From the NCBI GenBank assembly GCA_964372215.1, contig CAYJQC010000002.1, positions 124,001 to 188,000 on the forward strand: a DNA stretch of 64,000 nucleotides, given 5' to 3'. The notes below the pieces were generated by a model, which had not been told where the DNA came from, made no database searches, and was given only the letters and a program-made list of their open reading frames with translations. The stretch comes from DAIMFL01 sp964372215 (GTDB taxonomy: Bacteria; Pseudomonadota; Alphaproteobacteria; Dongiales; Dongiaceae). Positions 52,048 to 60,704 of the stretch are shown one piece after another; positions within the stretch are counted from its first letter, which is position 1, and the number at the start of each line of letters is the position of its first letter. A program made the position numbers and the translations under genes.

Positions 52048-53124
52048 TCAGGGCAGCGGCTTGGGCGCGTCCGAGAGCGTCCGCAGCCAGGCGATGAGAT
52101 CGGCGCGGTCCTCGGGTTTCTTCAACCCGGCGAAGGTCATCTTGTTGCCCGGCGCGTAGTCCTTCGGCGAGGTGAGCCAGGCGTCGAGCGCGGCATAGTC
52201 CCAACTGCCGCCCAGTCCGGACAGCGCGCTGGAGAAGGCGTAGCCGTTGCGGCCCTGGCCCTGATGGTCGCCGACGATGTCCCACAGATTGGGGCCGACC
52301 TTGTTGGCGCCGCCGTTGTCGAAGCTGTGGCAGGCGGCGCAGCGCTTGGCGAGCTTCTCGCCCTTGGCCGGGTCGGCCGAGGCCAGCAGCGCGGCGATGC
52401 CGCCGCCGTCGGCGCCGCCGGTCGCGGCCGGCGCGGCAGCCTGCTGGGTTTCGGCCGGCGCCGCTTCCGGCGCGGCGGCCTCGGCAGGCGCGGCCTCTGC
52501 GGGCGCGGCCTCTACGGGTGCTGCTGCTTCGGCGGGGGCGGCGGCGGCGTCGGCGGGGGCGGCGGCGGGGGCAGCGGCGGCGGGCGCCGCCGGCAGCGCC
52601 ACCGGCGCGTCGCTCAGGCTGCGCAGATAGGCGAGCAGGCTGGCCCGGTCGCCCGCCTTCTTCAGCCCGGCGAAGGTCATCTTGGTGCCCGGCGCATAGT
52701 CCTTGGGCGAGGTCAGGAACTTGTTGAGCTCCTGGAAGGTCCAGGTGCCGCCCAGGCCCTTGACCGCATCGGAATAGGCGAAGCCTTCCAAATGGGCTTG
52801 GTGGGCGCCGACGATGTTCCAGAGATTGGGGCCGACCTTGTTGGCGCCGCCTTTGTCGAAGGTGTGGCAGGCGGCGCAGCGCTTGGCGACGCCTTCGCCG
52901 GCGGCGGGATCGGCCGCGGCCAGCAGCACCGCGATCGGCTGCTCGGGCTCGGCCGCCGCCGAGGCCGCCGAGTCGCCGGCCGCCTTGCCCTCGGGCACTG
53001 CCATGGCGGTATGCGCGACCTGGCGCGGCTGCACCAGCTTGTCAGCGAGAATGCCGGAGACCACGGCCAGGAGTCCGGCCACCAGGATGGCACCGGCGAT
53101 CTTGTTCAGCTCGAGAGACGACAT
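52048..53124 (-). CDS. tandem two-haem membrane cytochrome c
   Basis: A 358-residue membrane-anchored cytochrome: one N-terminal helix (about 9-27), then two class I cytochrome c domains (about 65-175 and 245-355). Haem sites are CAACH at 83-87 and 262-266, with axial Met149 and Met329 in KMTFAGLKK. The two domains are nearly copies of each other. They are joined by a linker (about 178-240) made almost only of Ala, Pro and Glu. Most CycM-type proteins have one domain, so this is an internal duplication. It likely carries electrons between the bc1 complex and an oxidase. It diverges from kdsB, a typical alphaproteobacterial order. Confidence 0.9.
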   Translation of the reverse strand: MSSLELNKIAGAILVAGLLAVVSGILADKLVQPRQVAHTAMAVPEGKAAGDSAASAAAEPEQPIAVLLAAADPAAGEGVAKRCAACHTFDKGGANKVGPNLWNIVGAHQAHLEGFAYSDAVKGLGGTWTFQELNKFLTSPKDYAPGTKMTFAGLKKAGDRASLLAYLRSLSDAPVALPAAPAAAAPAAAPADAAAAPAEAAAPVEAAPAEAAPAEAAAPEAAPAETQQAAAPAATGGADGGGIAALLASADPAKGEKLAKRCAACHSFDNGGANKVGPNLWDIVGDHQGQGRNGYAFSSALSGLGGSWDYAALDAWLTSPKDYAPGNKMTFAGLKKPEDRADLIAWLRTLSDAPKPLP

Positions 53125-53349
53125 CCGGGGAAACCTCTGGAAACGCTCGACTTACGCCTGTGACGCAGCGCGGCAGGAGCGTGCGGCACCGGCGCGGCCG
53201 GAATGTACCCAGTTCCGCCGCCCCTGTCCAATATTGGGCGGCTCGAGAATGACCACGGCACGCCGCCGATCGCGGGCCATTTCCCGGCGCCGTCGCTGCG
53301 GCTATGGTCGACGGGCTCAGCACCTTACGATCGGACCCGGGTCACGCCC

Positions 53350-54177
53350 ATGCCTGCCGACGCCCCCGCCACGCCCGGAACGCCCGCGACCCACCTGCCG
53401 GCGGTGACCGTGCCCAATCCGGTCGTGGTGATCCCGACGCGCCTGGCCGCCAGCCGGCTGCCCGACAAGCCGCTGGCCGAGATCCATGGCGAGCCGATGA
53501 TCGTCCATGTCTGGCGCCGCGCGGTGGCGGCGGCGGTCGGACCGGTGCTGGTCGCCTGCGGCGACGAGGCGATCCTCGACGCCATCGCCGCGGCCGGCGG
53601 CAACGCGGTGCTGACCCGGCCCGACCACCCGTCCGGCTCGGACCGGATCTACGAGGCGCTGGAACGGGTCGATCCCGAGGCCATGTTCGACACCGTCGTC
53701 AACCTGCAGGGCGACCTGCCGACCATCTCGCCGGCGGCGGTGCGCGCCGTGCTGGCGCCGCTCGCCGATCCCGCGGTCGACATCGCCACCATCGCCGCCG
53801 AGATCACTGTCGAGTCGGAGCGCAGCGCGCCGTCGGTGGTGAAGGCGGTGGCGGGCTTCCCGGATCGGCCCAAGGTCGGCCGCCTGCGCATCGCCCGGGC
53901 GCTCTATTTCAGCCGGACGGCGGTGCCGTCGGGCGACGGCCCGCTGTATCACCATATCGGCATCTACGCCTATCGCCGGGCGGCGCTGGCCCGCTTCGTG
54001 CGGCTGCCACCGAGCCCGCTCGAGCGGCGCGAGCGGCTGGAGCAATTGCGCGCGCTGGAAGCCGGGATGCGCATCGACGTGGCGCTCGTTGACACCGTTC
54101 CGCTCGGTGTCGATACTCCGGCCGACCTGGAGCGCGCCCGCGCTCTGCTGTCCCCGGCACCGCCCTCCCCGACATGA
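53350..54177 (+). CDS. kdsB: 3-deoxy-manno-octulosonate cytidylyltransferase
   Basis: A 275-residue enzyme that activates Kdo with CTP for lipopolysaccharide core synthesis. Motifs: VVVIPTRLAASRLPDKPLAEIHG, RPDHPSGSDRIYEAL, VNLQGDLPTI and HHIGIYAYRRAAL, ending with IDVALVDTVPLGVDTPADLE. The first 30 residues are variable and Pro-rich; the ATG at 53350 is the first convincing start. Its stop overlaps the pheA start (ATGA), so they form an operon. Confidence 0.95.
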   Translation: MPADAPATPGTPATHLPAVTVPNPVVVIPTRLAASRLPDKPLAEIHGEPMIVHVWRRAVAAAVGPVLVACGDEAILDAIAAAGGNAVLTRPDHPSGSDRIYEALERVDPEAMFDTVVNLQGDLPTISPAAVRAVLAPLADPAVDIATIAAEITVESERSAPSVVKAVAGFPDRPKVGRLRIARALYFSRTAVPSGDGPLYHHIGIYAYRRAALARFVRLPPSPLERRERLEQLRALEAGMRIDVALVDTVPLGVDTPADLERARALLSPAPPSPT

Positions 54178-55043
54178 ACCCTTCGCCGAAGCCGCCGGCC
54201 GATCCGGCCAACACGATCGCGTTCCAGGGCGCCCCCGGGGCCTATTCCGACCTGTCCTGCCGCGGCGCGCACCCCGAGATGACGACGCTGCCCTGCGCCT
54301 CGTTCGAGGACACCTTCGCGGCGGTGCGCGACGGCAAGGCGGTGCTCGCCATGATCCCGATCGAGAACTCGATCGCCGGCCGGGTCGCCGACATCCATCG
54401 CCTGATGCCGGATTCCGGCCTGCATATCGTCGCCGAGCATTTCCAGCGGGTGAACCACCAGCTGCTGGCGCCCAAGGGCGCGACCCTGGCCGGGCTCACC
54501 ACCGTGCACAGCCACGTCCAGGCCCTGTCGCAGTGCCGCAACCTGATCCGCAAGCTGGGGCTGAAGGCGGCGGTCCATGCCGACACCGCCGGAGCGGCGG
54601 CCGAGATCGCCGCCAAGGGCGACCCGACCCAGGCCGCCATCGCCTCGTCGCTGGCCGCCGAGATCTATGGCCTCGACGTGCTGCAGGCCGACGCCGAGGA
54701 CGCCGCCCACAACACCACGCGCTTCGTCATCATGGGCCAGGAGCCGGCCGACCCGGACCCGGCCCAGGGCCTGGTGATGATGAGCTTCGTGTTCCGGGTG
54801 CGCAGCGTGCCGGCGGCGCTCTACAAGGCGCTCGGCGGCTTCGCCACCAACGGCGTCAACATCACCAAGCTCGAGAGCTACATGGTGGACGAGCGCTTCA
54901 CCGTGGCGCAGTTCTATGCCGACATCGAGGGCCATCCCGAGATGCTGTCGGTGCGCCTGGCGCTCGAGGAGCTGTCGTTCTTCTCGCGCGAGGTCAAGAT
55001 CCTCGGCGTCTACCCGGCGCACGCCTGGCGCCAGAAAGCCTGA
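54174..55043 (+). CDS. pheA: prephenate dehydratase
   Basis: A 289-residue monofunctional prephenate dehydratase making phenylpyruvate for phenylalanine. The catalytic domain starts IAFQGAPGAYSDLSC and includes PIENSIAGRVADIHRL, an SHVQALSQC stretch and the catalytic Thr motif AEDAAHNTTRFVIMG. A C-terminal ACT domain (about 205-280, FRVRSVPAALYKALGGFATNGVNITKLES) binds phenylalanine for feedback control. No chorismate mutase domain is fused. Coupled to kdsB by a 4-base overlap. Confidence 0.95.
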   Translation: MNPSPKPPADPANTIAFQGAPGAYSDLSCRGAHPEMTTLPCASFEDTFAAVRDGKAVLAMIPIENSIAGRVADIHRLMPDSGLHIVAEHFQRVNHQLLAPKGATLAGLTTVHSHVQALSQCRNLIRKLGLKAAVHADTAGAAAEIAAKGDPTQAAIASSLAAEIYGLDVLQADAEDAAHNTTRFVIMGQEPADPDPAQGLVMMSFVFRVRSVPAALYKALGGFATNGVNITKLESYMVDERFTVAQFYADIEGHPEMLSVRLALEELSFFSREVKILGVYPAHAWRQKA

Positions 55044-55096
55044 CCGCTCGGGGGTCGTTCCAAGGGTGGGACGAGCGCACAATCGCGAAATGGAGC

Positions 55097-55180
55097 GTCA
55101 TGCGCGGGCTTGACCCGCGCATCCATTCATCCGCTTGCGCGAACGGCGGAATGGATCGCCGGGTCAAGCCCGGCAATGAC
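55097..55180. repeat. inverted intergenic repeat, family C
   Basis: gtcatgcgcgggcttgacccgcgcatcc (55097-55124) and ggatcgccgggtcaagcccggcaatgac (55153-55180) are inverted copies carrying the well-known alphaproteobacterial cgggcttgacccg palindrome. It lies between the convergent pheA and nfeD-type genes. About 20 bases further (55195-55240) a piece of the family D sequence (agcatggtcagatcg) is also seen. Confidence 0.85.
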
Positions 55181-55259
55181 AGATTTCCCAGAGCATGGTC
55201 AGATCGATTCAGTCCGACGCGATCTTGGTCCAGCTTCTGCCCGCCTCGCGCACAAGGGC

Positions 55260-55724
55260 CTAATCCGCCTTTTCGACCATGAGCACGGTGCCGGCGACGC
55301 CGGTCACGCGCACCTTCGTGCCGGCCGGCAGGTCCGGGCCGTCGGCGCGCCAGTTGCTGTCGCCGACCCTGACCGTGCCGCGGCCGTCGACGATGGCCTC
55401 CACCAGCGCGAAGACCCGGCCGACATACTGCTCGCCGCGGCGGTTCAAGGTGCTGTCGTCGGACTGGGTCGGGCGGCGGATCAGGTAGTAGCGCCAGCCG
55501 GCGACGATCGCCACCGACAGCACGCCGAAGACGATGAGCTGGACCTGCCAGCCGAGACCCGGGATCGCCAGCAGCAGCATGCCGGTCAGCCCCGCGGCGA
55601 TCCCGAGCCACAGGAAGAACGTGCCCGGCGCCAGCACCTCGATGACCGCGAGGCCGAGGCCGAGGATCATCCAGTGCCAGAACTGCAGGCCTTCGAGAAA
55701 GGCGACGGCGTCCATGCCGTTCAT
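55260..55724 (-). CDS. NfeD-family membrane protein
   Basis: A 154-residue protein: about three or four N-terminal helices (FWHWMILGLGLAVIEVLAPG ... FFLWLGIAAGLTGML) followed by an OB-fold cytosolic domain (about 85-154, VGRVFALVEAIVDGRGTVRVGD). NfeD proteins pair with SPFH/stomatin proteins and may organise membrane microdomains. The partner gene lies just upstream on the same strand, 34 bases away. The ATG at 55724 has a gggag site about 8 bases upstream; a second ATG is at 55715. Confidence 0.9.
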   Translation of the reverse strand: MNGMDAVAFLEGLQFWHWMILGLGLAVIEVLAPGTFFLWLGIAAGLTGMLLLAIPGLGWQVQLIVFGVLSVAIVAGWRYYLIRRPTQSDDSTLNRRGEQYVGRVFALVEAIVDGRGTVRVGDSNWRADGPDLPAGTKVRVTGVAGTVLMVEKAD

Positions 55725-55758
55725 GACCGGCGGCTCCCTGTGCGCGGTGACATCGGTC

Positions 55759-56724
55759 CTAGCCCTGCTTTCCCGTCGGGTCCCAGGGGCCGCGCTGCTG
55801 CTTTTCCATCGCCGCCTTGGCCAGCTCGGCGACGCCGCCGACGGCGCCGATGACGCTGGCCGCCTCGAGCGGCATGAAGATGACCTTGTGGTTGGGGGCC
55901 GAGGCGATGTCCTTGAGCGCCTCGACATAGCGCTGGGCGACGAAGTAGTTGACCGCCTGGACGTCGCCCTTGGCGATCGCCTCGGAGACCACCGAGGTCG
56001 CCTTGGCCTCGGCCTCGGCCTCGCGCTCGCGCGCCTCGGCATCGCGGAAGGCGGCCTCGCGCCGGCCTTCCGCCTGCAGGATCGCGGACTGCTTCTCGCC
56101 CTCGGCCTTGAGGATGGCGGCCTGCCGGAAGCCCTCGGCGTCGAGGATGTTGGCGCGCTTGTCGCGTTCGGCCTTCATCTGCCGGCCCATGGCGTCGATC
56201 AGGTCGCGCGGCGGCGCGATGTCCTTGATCTCGATGCGGGTGACCTTGATGCCCCAGGGCGAGGTGGCGTCGTCCACCACGTGCAGCAGCTGGGCGTTGA
56301 TCTTGTCGCGCTGGGACAGCAGCTCGTCGAGATCCATCGAGCCCATCACGGTCCGGACGTTGGTCATGGTGAGGTTGAGGGTGGCGAGCTCGAGATCGGT
56401 CACCTCGTAGGCCGCCTTCGCCGCGTCCAGCACCTGGTAGAACACCACGCCGTCGACGCTCACCATGGCGTTGTCCTTGGTGATGACCTCCTGGGTCGGC
56501 ACGTCGAGCACCGTCTCCATCATGTTGAGCTTGCGGCCGATGCGGTCGATCAGCGGCACGATCATGTTGAGGCCGGGCCGCAGGGTGTGGGTGTAGCGGC
56601 CGAACCGCTCCACCGTCCATTCCGTGCCCTGGGGCACCGACTTCACCCCCATCACCACCAGCAGGATGGCGAGCCCCAGCGCCACCAGCGCGAAGATCGA
56701 AAACGCGCTCATCTCGAATTCCAT
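55759..56724 (-). CDS. SPFH/band 7 stomatin-like protein
   Basis: A 321-residue membrane-anchored SPFH protein: an N-terminal helix (about 5-25), the SPFH domain (about 28-190, VPQGTEWTVERFGRYTHTLRPGLN ... RIEIKDIAPPRDL) and a long Ala/Glu-rich coiled coil (about 190-265) for oligomerisation. This arrangement (QmcA/paraslipin group) forms ring-like membrane scaffolds, often regulating FtsH-like proteases. It heads the two-gene operon with the NfeD gene. Confidence 0.93.
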   Translation of the reverse strand: MEFEMSAFSIFALVALGLAILLVVMGVKSVPQGTEWTVERFGRYTHTLRPGLNMIVPLIDRIGRKLNMMETVLDVPTQEVITKDNAMVSVDGVVFYQVLDAAKAAYEVTDLELATLNLTMTNVRTVMGSMDLDELLSQRDKINAQLLHVVDDATSPWGIKVTRIEIKDIAPPRDLIDAMGRQMKAERDKRANILDAEGFRQAAILKAEGEKQSAILQAEGRREAAFRDAEAREREAEAEAKATSVVSEAIAKGDVQAVNYFVAQRYVEALKDIASAPNHKVIFMPLEAASVIGAVGGVAELAKAAMEKQQRGPWDPTGKQG

Positions 56725-56833
56725 GTGACTTCCCCCTGCATCCGCATTTTCAAGATATTAACTGAAATCCAGTTAGTTATCGAAGTTAACATAATTATGA
56801 TTAATTATATCAAAAACAATCTGTTTCAATGAA

Positions 56834-57973
56834 TTACGATGGATCCCTGGACGCGACCACCCTGGGCACCGGCAGGTCGGGCAGCTCGGCCACCGGTTCG
56901 CCAAGCTCGACTTCCTTGATGCGCTCGCCGCGGCTGATGATCTTCCCGGTCGAGACGCCGATGTCGTGCAGGTCCTTGTCGACCTGGCCGAAATGCTTCT
57001 GCAGATTGCCGACCCGGTCGTCCAGGCGGGTCACGTCGACCAGCAGGGTGTGGACCTCCTTCTGGATCAGGCCGGCCTGCTCGCGCATGCGCACGTCCTT
57101 GAGCACCGCCCGGATCGTGGTGAGGGTCGCCATCAGGGTGGTCGGCGACACGATCCAGACCCGGGAGCGGAAGGATTCCTCGACCACGTTGGCGAAATTG
57201 GCGTGCAGCTCGGCGTAGATCGCCTCGCTCGGCAGGAACATGAGCGCCGATTCCGCGGTCTCGCCCGGCCGGATGTATTTCTCGGCGATGGCGCGGAAAT
57301 GGTTGCGGATCGCCAGCGAGAAATCGCGCCGGGCCTGGACCGTCGCCGCCTCGTCCCTGGCCTCGCGCAGGGCGCGGTAGCTTTCCAGCGGAAACTTGGC
57401 GTCGACCACGATCGGTCCCGGCGGGTTCGGCAGCTTCAGCAGGCAATCCGCCCGCTGCCCGCCGGCCAGCGTCACCTGGAACGCGTAGGCCGAGGGCGGC
57501 AGCGCGCCCTGCACCAGGTCGTTCAACTGGATCTCGCCGAAGGCGCCGCGCGCCTGCTTGTTGGCCAGGATGTCCTGCAGCCCGACCACCTGGGACGACA
57601 GCTCGGTGATGTTCTTCTGGGCAGCGTCGATGACCGCCAGGCGCTCCTTGAGGTCCGAAAGCGACTGGGTGGCCGCCGTGGTCTGTTCCTGCAGCCGGTC
57701 GCCGACCCGCTTGCCGAGCTCGGCCAGGCGCTCCTCCAGGGCCTTGGCCAGGGCCCGCTCCTGGGCCTGCAGCCGCTCCGACAGCGCCGCCTGCTGCGCC
57801 GCCTGGCTGTCGGCCATCTGGGCCAGCCGGCCGGCCAGCTCGGCGGCGGCGGCCTGGCCGTCGCGCTGGCCGTCGGCCTGGCCGCGCCGCGCCAGCAGCA
57901 CCGCCAGCAGGGCAATGACGGCCAGCAGGGCGACCGCTCCGGCGATCAGCGCGACGACGAGGGCGATGTCCAT
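56834..57973 (-). CDS. rmuC: DNA recombination protein RmuC
   Basis: A 379-residue protein with one N-terminal membrane helix (about 3-28), a coiled coil (about 35-135) and the RmuC nuclease-like domain (about 150-340): ARGAFGEIQLNDLV, VDAKFPLESYRAL, IRPGETAESALMFLPSEAIYAELH. RmuC limits inversions at short repeats and is thought to cut DNA structures. It is divergent from def across a repeat-rich gap. The 109 bases upstream of the SPFH gene (56725-56833) lie at its 3' end and are unusually AT-rich. Confidence 0.94.
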   Translation of the reverse strand: MDIALVVALIAGAVALLAVIALLAVLLARRGQADGQRDGQAAAAELAGRLAQMADSQAAQQAALSERLQAQERALAKALEERLAELGKRVGDRLQEQTTAATQSLSDLKERLAVIDAAQKNITELSSQVVGLQDILANKQARGAFGEIQLNDLVQGALPPSAYAFQVTLAGGQRADCLLKLPNPPGPIVVDAKFPLESYRALREARDEAATVQARRDFSLAIRNHFRAIAEKYIRPGETAESALMFLPSEAIYAELHANFANVVEESFRSRVWIVSPTTLMATLTTIRAVLKDVRMREQAGLIQKEVHTLLVDVTRLDDRVGNLQKHFGQVDKDLHDIGVSTGKIISRGERIKEVELGEPVAELPDLPVPRVVASRDPS

Positions 57974-58076
57974 CCTGACCGGTCGAGGGGTGGGGGCCGA
58001 AGCCGGGGCGGCAGCGTAGCACGCGGCCGGCGAGTCGCGGTAAGCGCGCTTGACGGTGGGGCGCCGTCGCCATACC

Positions 58077-58190
58077 TAGAGCATGATCGGATCGCATCGC
58101 AACCATGCGGTCCGTGAATCACGCTCTACTTCAAGAAGGTAGACCAAGATTCACGTCTCGGATCGCGGCGATCCGAAACGACCTTGGTCG
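58077..58190. repeat. double palindromic repeat before def (family D)
   Basis: Two parts. First, TAGAGCatgat (from 58077) and atcacGCTCTA (ending 58128) form an inverted pair around about 30 bases. Second, gaccaag (58142-58148) and cttggtc (58183-58189) enclose gtctcggatcgcggcgatccgaaac (58155-58179), a near copy of the palindrome after argB. It ends 10 bases before the def ATG, so it could affect def expression. Confidence 0.75.
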
Positions 58191-58200
58191 AGGCGTATCC

Positions 58201-58737
58201 ATGGCCAAGCTGCCTATCATCGTCGCCCCCGACCCCCGGCTGAAGCTGATCAGCAAGCCGGTGGAGCAGGTCGATTCCGAGATCCGCCGGCTGATGGACG
58301 ACATGCTGGAGACCATGTACGCGGCGCCCGGCATCGGCCTGGCCGCGGCCCAGGTCGGCGTGCTGAAGCGGGTCATCGTGCTCGACCTCGCCGACCCCGA
58401 GAACCAGGCCCAGCCGCTGCGCATGGCGAACCCGGAGCTGCTGTGGCTGTCGGACGACGACGCGACCTATAACGAGGGCTGCCTGTCGGTGCCCGAGCAC
58501 TATGCCGACGTGGCGCGACCGCGCGCCTGCAAGGTCCGCTACATCGACCACGAGAACGAGATCCGCGAGCTCGCGGCGGAAGGGCTGCTCGCCACCTGCA
58601 TCCAGCACGAGATGGACCATCTCGACGGCGTGCTGTTCGTCGACCACATCAGCGCGCTCAAGCGCAACATCATCCTGCGCAAGCTGGTGAAGGCCAAGAA
58701 GGCCGGCACGCTGGTCGGCGCCGAGATCGACGGCTGA
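58201..58737 (+). CDS. def: peptide deformylase
   Basis: A 178-residue metalloenzyme that removes the formyl group from new proteins. All three motifs are seen: GIGLAAAQVGV, EGCLSVPEHYADVARP (metal Cys) and QHEMDHLDGVLFVDH (two metal His and catalytic Glu). It has the helical C-terminus of type I bacterial enzymes. First gene of the def-fmt-truA group. Confidence 0.97.
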   Translation: MAKLPIIVAPDPRLKLISKPVEQVDSEIRRLMDDMLETMYAAPGIGLAAAQVGVLKRVIVLDLADPENQAQPLRMANPELLWLSDDDATYNEGCLSVPEHYADVARPRACKVRYIDHENEIRELAAEGLLATCIQHEMDHLDGVLFVDHISALKRNIILRKLVKAKKAGTLVGAEIDG

Positions 58738-58751
58738 GCGAGCCCGCCGCC

Positions 58752-59726
58752 GTGACGCGGCCCGGCGCCACGCCGCCCGACGGACCACATTTGCGGATCG
58801 CCTTCATGGGCACGCCCGGCTTCGCGGTGCCGGCACTGGCCGCGCTGCTGGCGGCCGGCCACGCGATCGCCGCGGTCTACAGCCAGCCGCCGCGCCCGGC
58901 GGGCCGCGGCCACAAGCTGCAGCCCTCCCCGGTCCATGCCTTTGCCGATGCCGAGGGGCTGACGGTGCGGACACCGGCGCGGCTCGACGACGCGGCCGAG
59001 CAGGATGCCTTCGCCGGGCTCGGCCTCGACGCCGCGGTGGTGGTCGCCTATGGCCTGATCCTGCCCGAGCCGGTGCTCGCCGCGCCGCGCCTGGGCTGCC
59101 TCAACATCCACGCCTCGCTGCTGCCGCGCTGGCGCGGCGCGGCGCCGATCCAGCGCGCGATTCTTGCTGGCGATCCGGAGACCGGGGTCACCATCATGCA
59201 GATGGACGCGGGCCTCGACACCGGCGCCATGCTGCTGCAGGAACGTTGTCCCATCAGGCCGGACGACACCGGCGCCACCCTGCACGACCGGCTGGCGGCG
59301 ATCGGCGCGCGGATGATCGTGGCCGCGCTGGCGCGCCTGGCTGCCGGTGAGCTGGCCGCGACGCCGCAGCCGGCGGCGGGCGTGACCTACGCGGCCAAGC
59401 TCAGCCGCGACGAGGCGCGGCTCGACTGGCGCAAGCCGGCCGATGCGCTGGAGCGCCAGGTGCGCGCCTTCGATCCCTGGCCGGGCAGCTGGTTCGCGAT
59501 CCCCGGGGAGGCAGGCGGCGCGGAGCGCGTGCGCGTGCTGCAGGCCCGGGTCGACGGCCGCGCCGCCGGCGTGCCGGGCACGCCGCGCCCGGGCACTCTG
59601 CAGATCGCCTGCGGCGACGGCCGCGCGATCGAGCTGGTGGCGGTGCAGCGCGCCGGGCGCAAGCCGATGGGCGCCGATGCCTTCCTGCGCGGCTTTCCGC
59701 TGCCGGCGGGCACGGTGCTGCCGTGA
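58752..59726 (+). CDS. fmt: methionyl-tRNA formyltransferase
   Basis: A 324-residue enzyme that formylates initiator Met-tRNA with 10-formyl-THF. Motifs: RIAFMGTPGFAVPAL, HKLQPSPVHAFA, LGCLNIHASLLPRWRGAAPIQRAIL (catalytic Asn-His region) and TGVTIMQMDAGLDTG, with a C-terminal OB-like tRNA domain from about 205. The GTG at 58752 is used. Family similarity starts near residue 14 (TTG at 58792), so the start is uncertain. It works as a pair with def, and its stop overlaps truA (GTGA). Confidence 0.95.
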   Translation: MTRPGATPPDGPHLRIAFMGTPGFAVPALAALLAAGHAIAAVYSQPPRPAGRGHKLQPSPVHAFADAEGLTVRTPARLDDAAEQDAFAGLGLDAAVVVAYGLILPEPVLAAPRLGCLNIHASLLPRWRGAAPIQRAILAGDPETGVTIMQMDAGLDTGAMLLQERCPIRPDDTGATLHDRLAAIGARMIVAALARLAAGELAATPQPAAGVTYAAKLSRDEARLDWRKPADALERQVRAFDPWPGSWFAIPGEAGGAERVRVLQARVDGRAAGVPGTPRPGTLQIACGDGRAIELVAVQRAGRKPMGADAFLRGFPLPAGTVLP

Positions 59727-60460
59727 GCCGCTGGAAGCTCACCCTCGAATACGACGGCGGCGGCTTCGTCGGCTGGCAGCGCCAGGACAACGGGCCGTCG
59801 ATCCAGCAGGCGCTCGAGGAAGCGGTGGCGAAGTTCTGCGGCGAGACCGTGACCGCCCAGGGGGCGGGGCGCACCGATGCCGGGGTGCACGCGATCGGCC
59901 AGGTCGCCCATCTCGACATCGCCAGGGAGACCACGGCGGAGACCGTGCGCGACGCGCTCAACTTCCACCTCAAGCCGGCGCCGATCGCGGTGCTGTCGGT
60001 CGCGGCCGTCGGCGAGGACTTCCATGCCCGCTTCTCGGCGACCGGGCGCAGTTATCTCTACCGCATCGTCAACCGGCGCGCGCCGCTGGCGCTCGAGCGC
60101 GGCCGCGCCTGGCTGGTGGGCGGGACGCTGGACGCCGCGGCGATGCACGAGGCCGCCCAGGCGCTGATCGGCCATCACGACTTCACCAGCTTCCGCGCGG
60201 CGCTGTGCCAGGCGGCCTCGCCGGTGAAGACCCTCGACCGGCTCGACGTCATGCGCCACGGGCCGGAGATCACCGTGATCGCCGAGGCGCGCTCGTTCCT
60301 CCACCACCAGGTGCGCAACATGGTCGGCACCCTGAAGCTGGTCGGCGAGGGCAAGTGGCGCGCCGGCGACGTATCGCGCGCGCTGGCCGCCCGCGACCGC
60401 GCCGCCGCCGGCCCGACCGCGCCGCCGGACGGGCTGTACCTGACGGGTGTGCGGTATTGA
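59723..60460 (+). CDS. truA: tRNA pseudouridine(38-40) synthase
   Basis: A 245-residue enzyme modifying U38-U40 in tRNA anticodon arms. The catalytic Asp lies in GAGRTDAGVHAIGQVAH; others are YDGGGFVGWQRQ at the start, FSATGRSYLYRIVN and RSFLHHQVRNMVGTLKLVG. It starts at a GTG overlapping the fmt stop. It is the last gene before the AT-rich insert; in many relatives dapE would come next, and it is absent here. Confidence 0.96.
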   Translation: MSRWKLTLEYDGGGFVGWQRQDNGPSIQQALEEAVAKFCGETVTAQGAGRTDAGVHAIGQVAHLDIARETTAETVRDALNFHLKPAPIAVLSVAAVGEDFHARFSATGRSYLYRIVNRRAPLALERGRAWLVGGTLDAAAMHEAAQALIGHHDFTSFRAALCQAASPVKTLDRLDVMRHGPEITVIAEARSFLHHQVRNMVGTLKLVGEGKWRAGDVSRALAARDRAAAGPTAPPDGLYLTGVRY

Positions 60461-60704
60461 CGACAACACAGCCTTGTTAGAAATTGCAATTGTATAGACT
60501 CTATGCGCACCAAAATCTAAACTTCACATAAATTAGTGATATGTGGAGCCAATTATGATCTATCCATAAAGTAGAAATCAAGTAAACTTGGGTATCTTTG
60601 TCCCAAGCTTATCTGTATGAAACCACTGAACCTAAAATTCCAGACTTACGTTCAATTCGAATAACCAACCTTGAGCCGGTACTAACTTAAGAGAGGAGCG
60701 CGAT

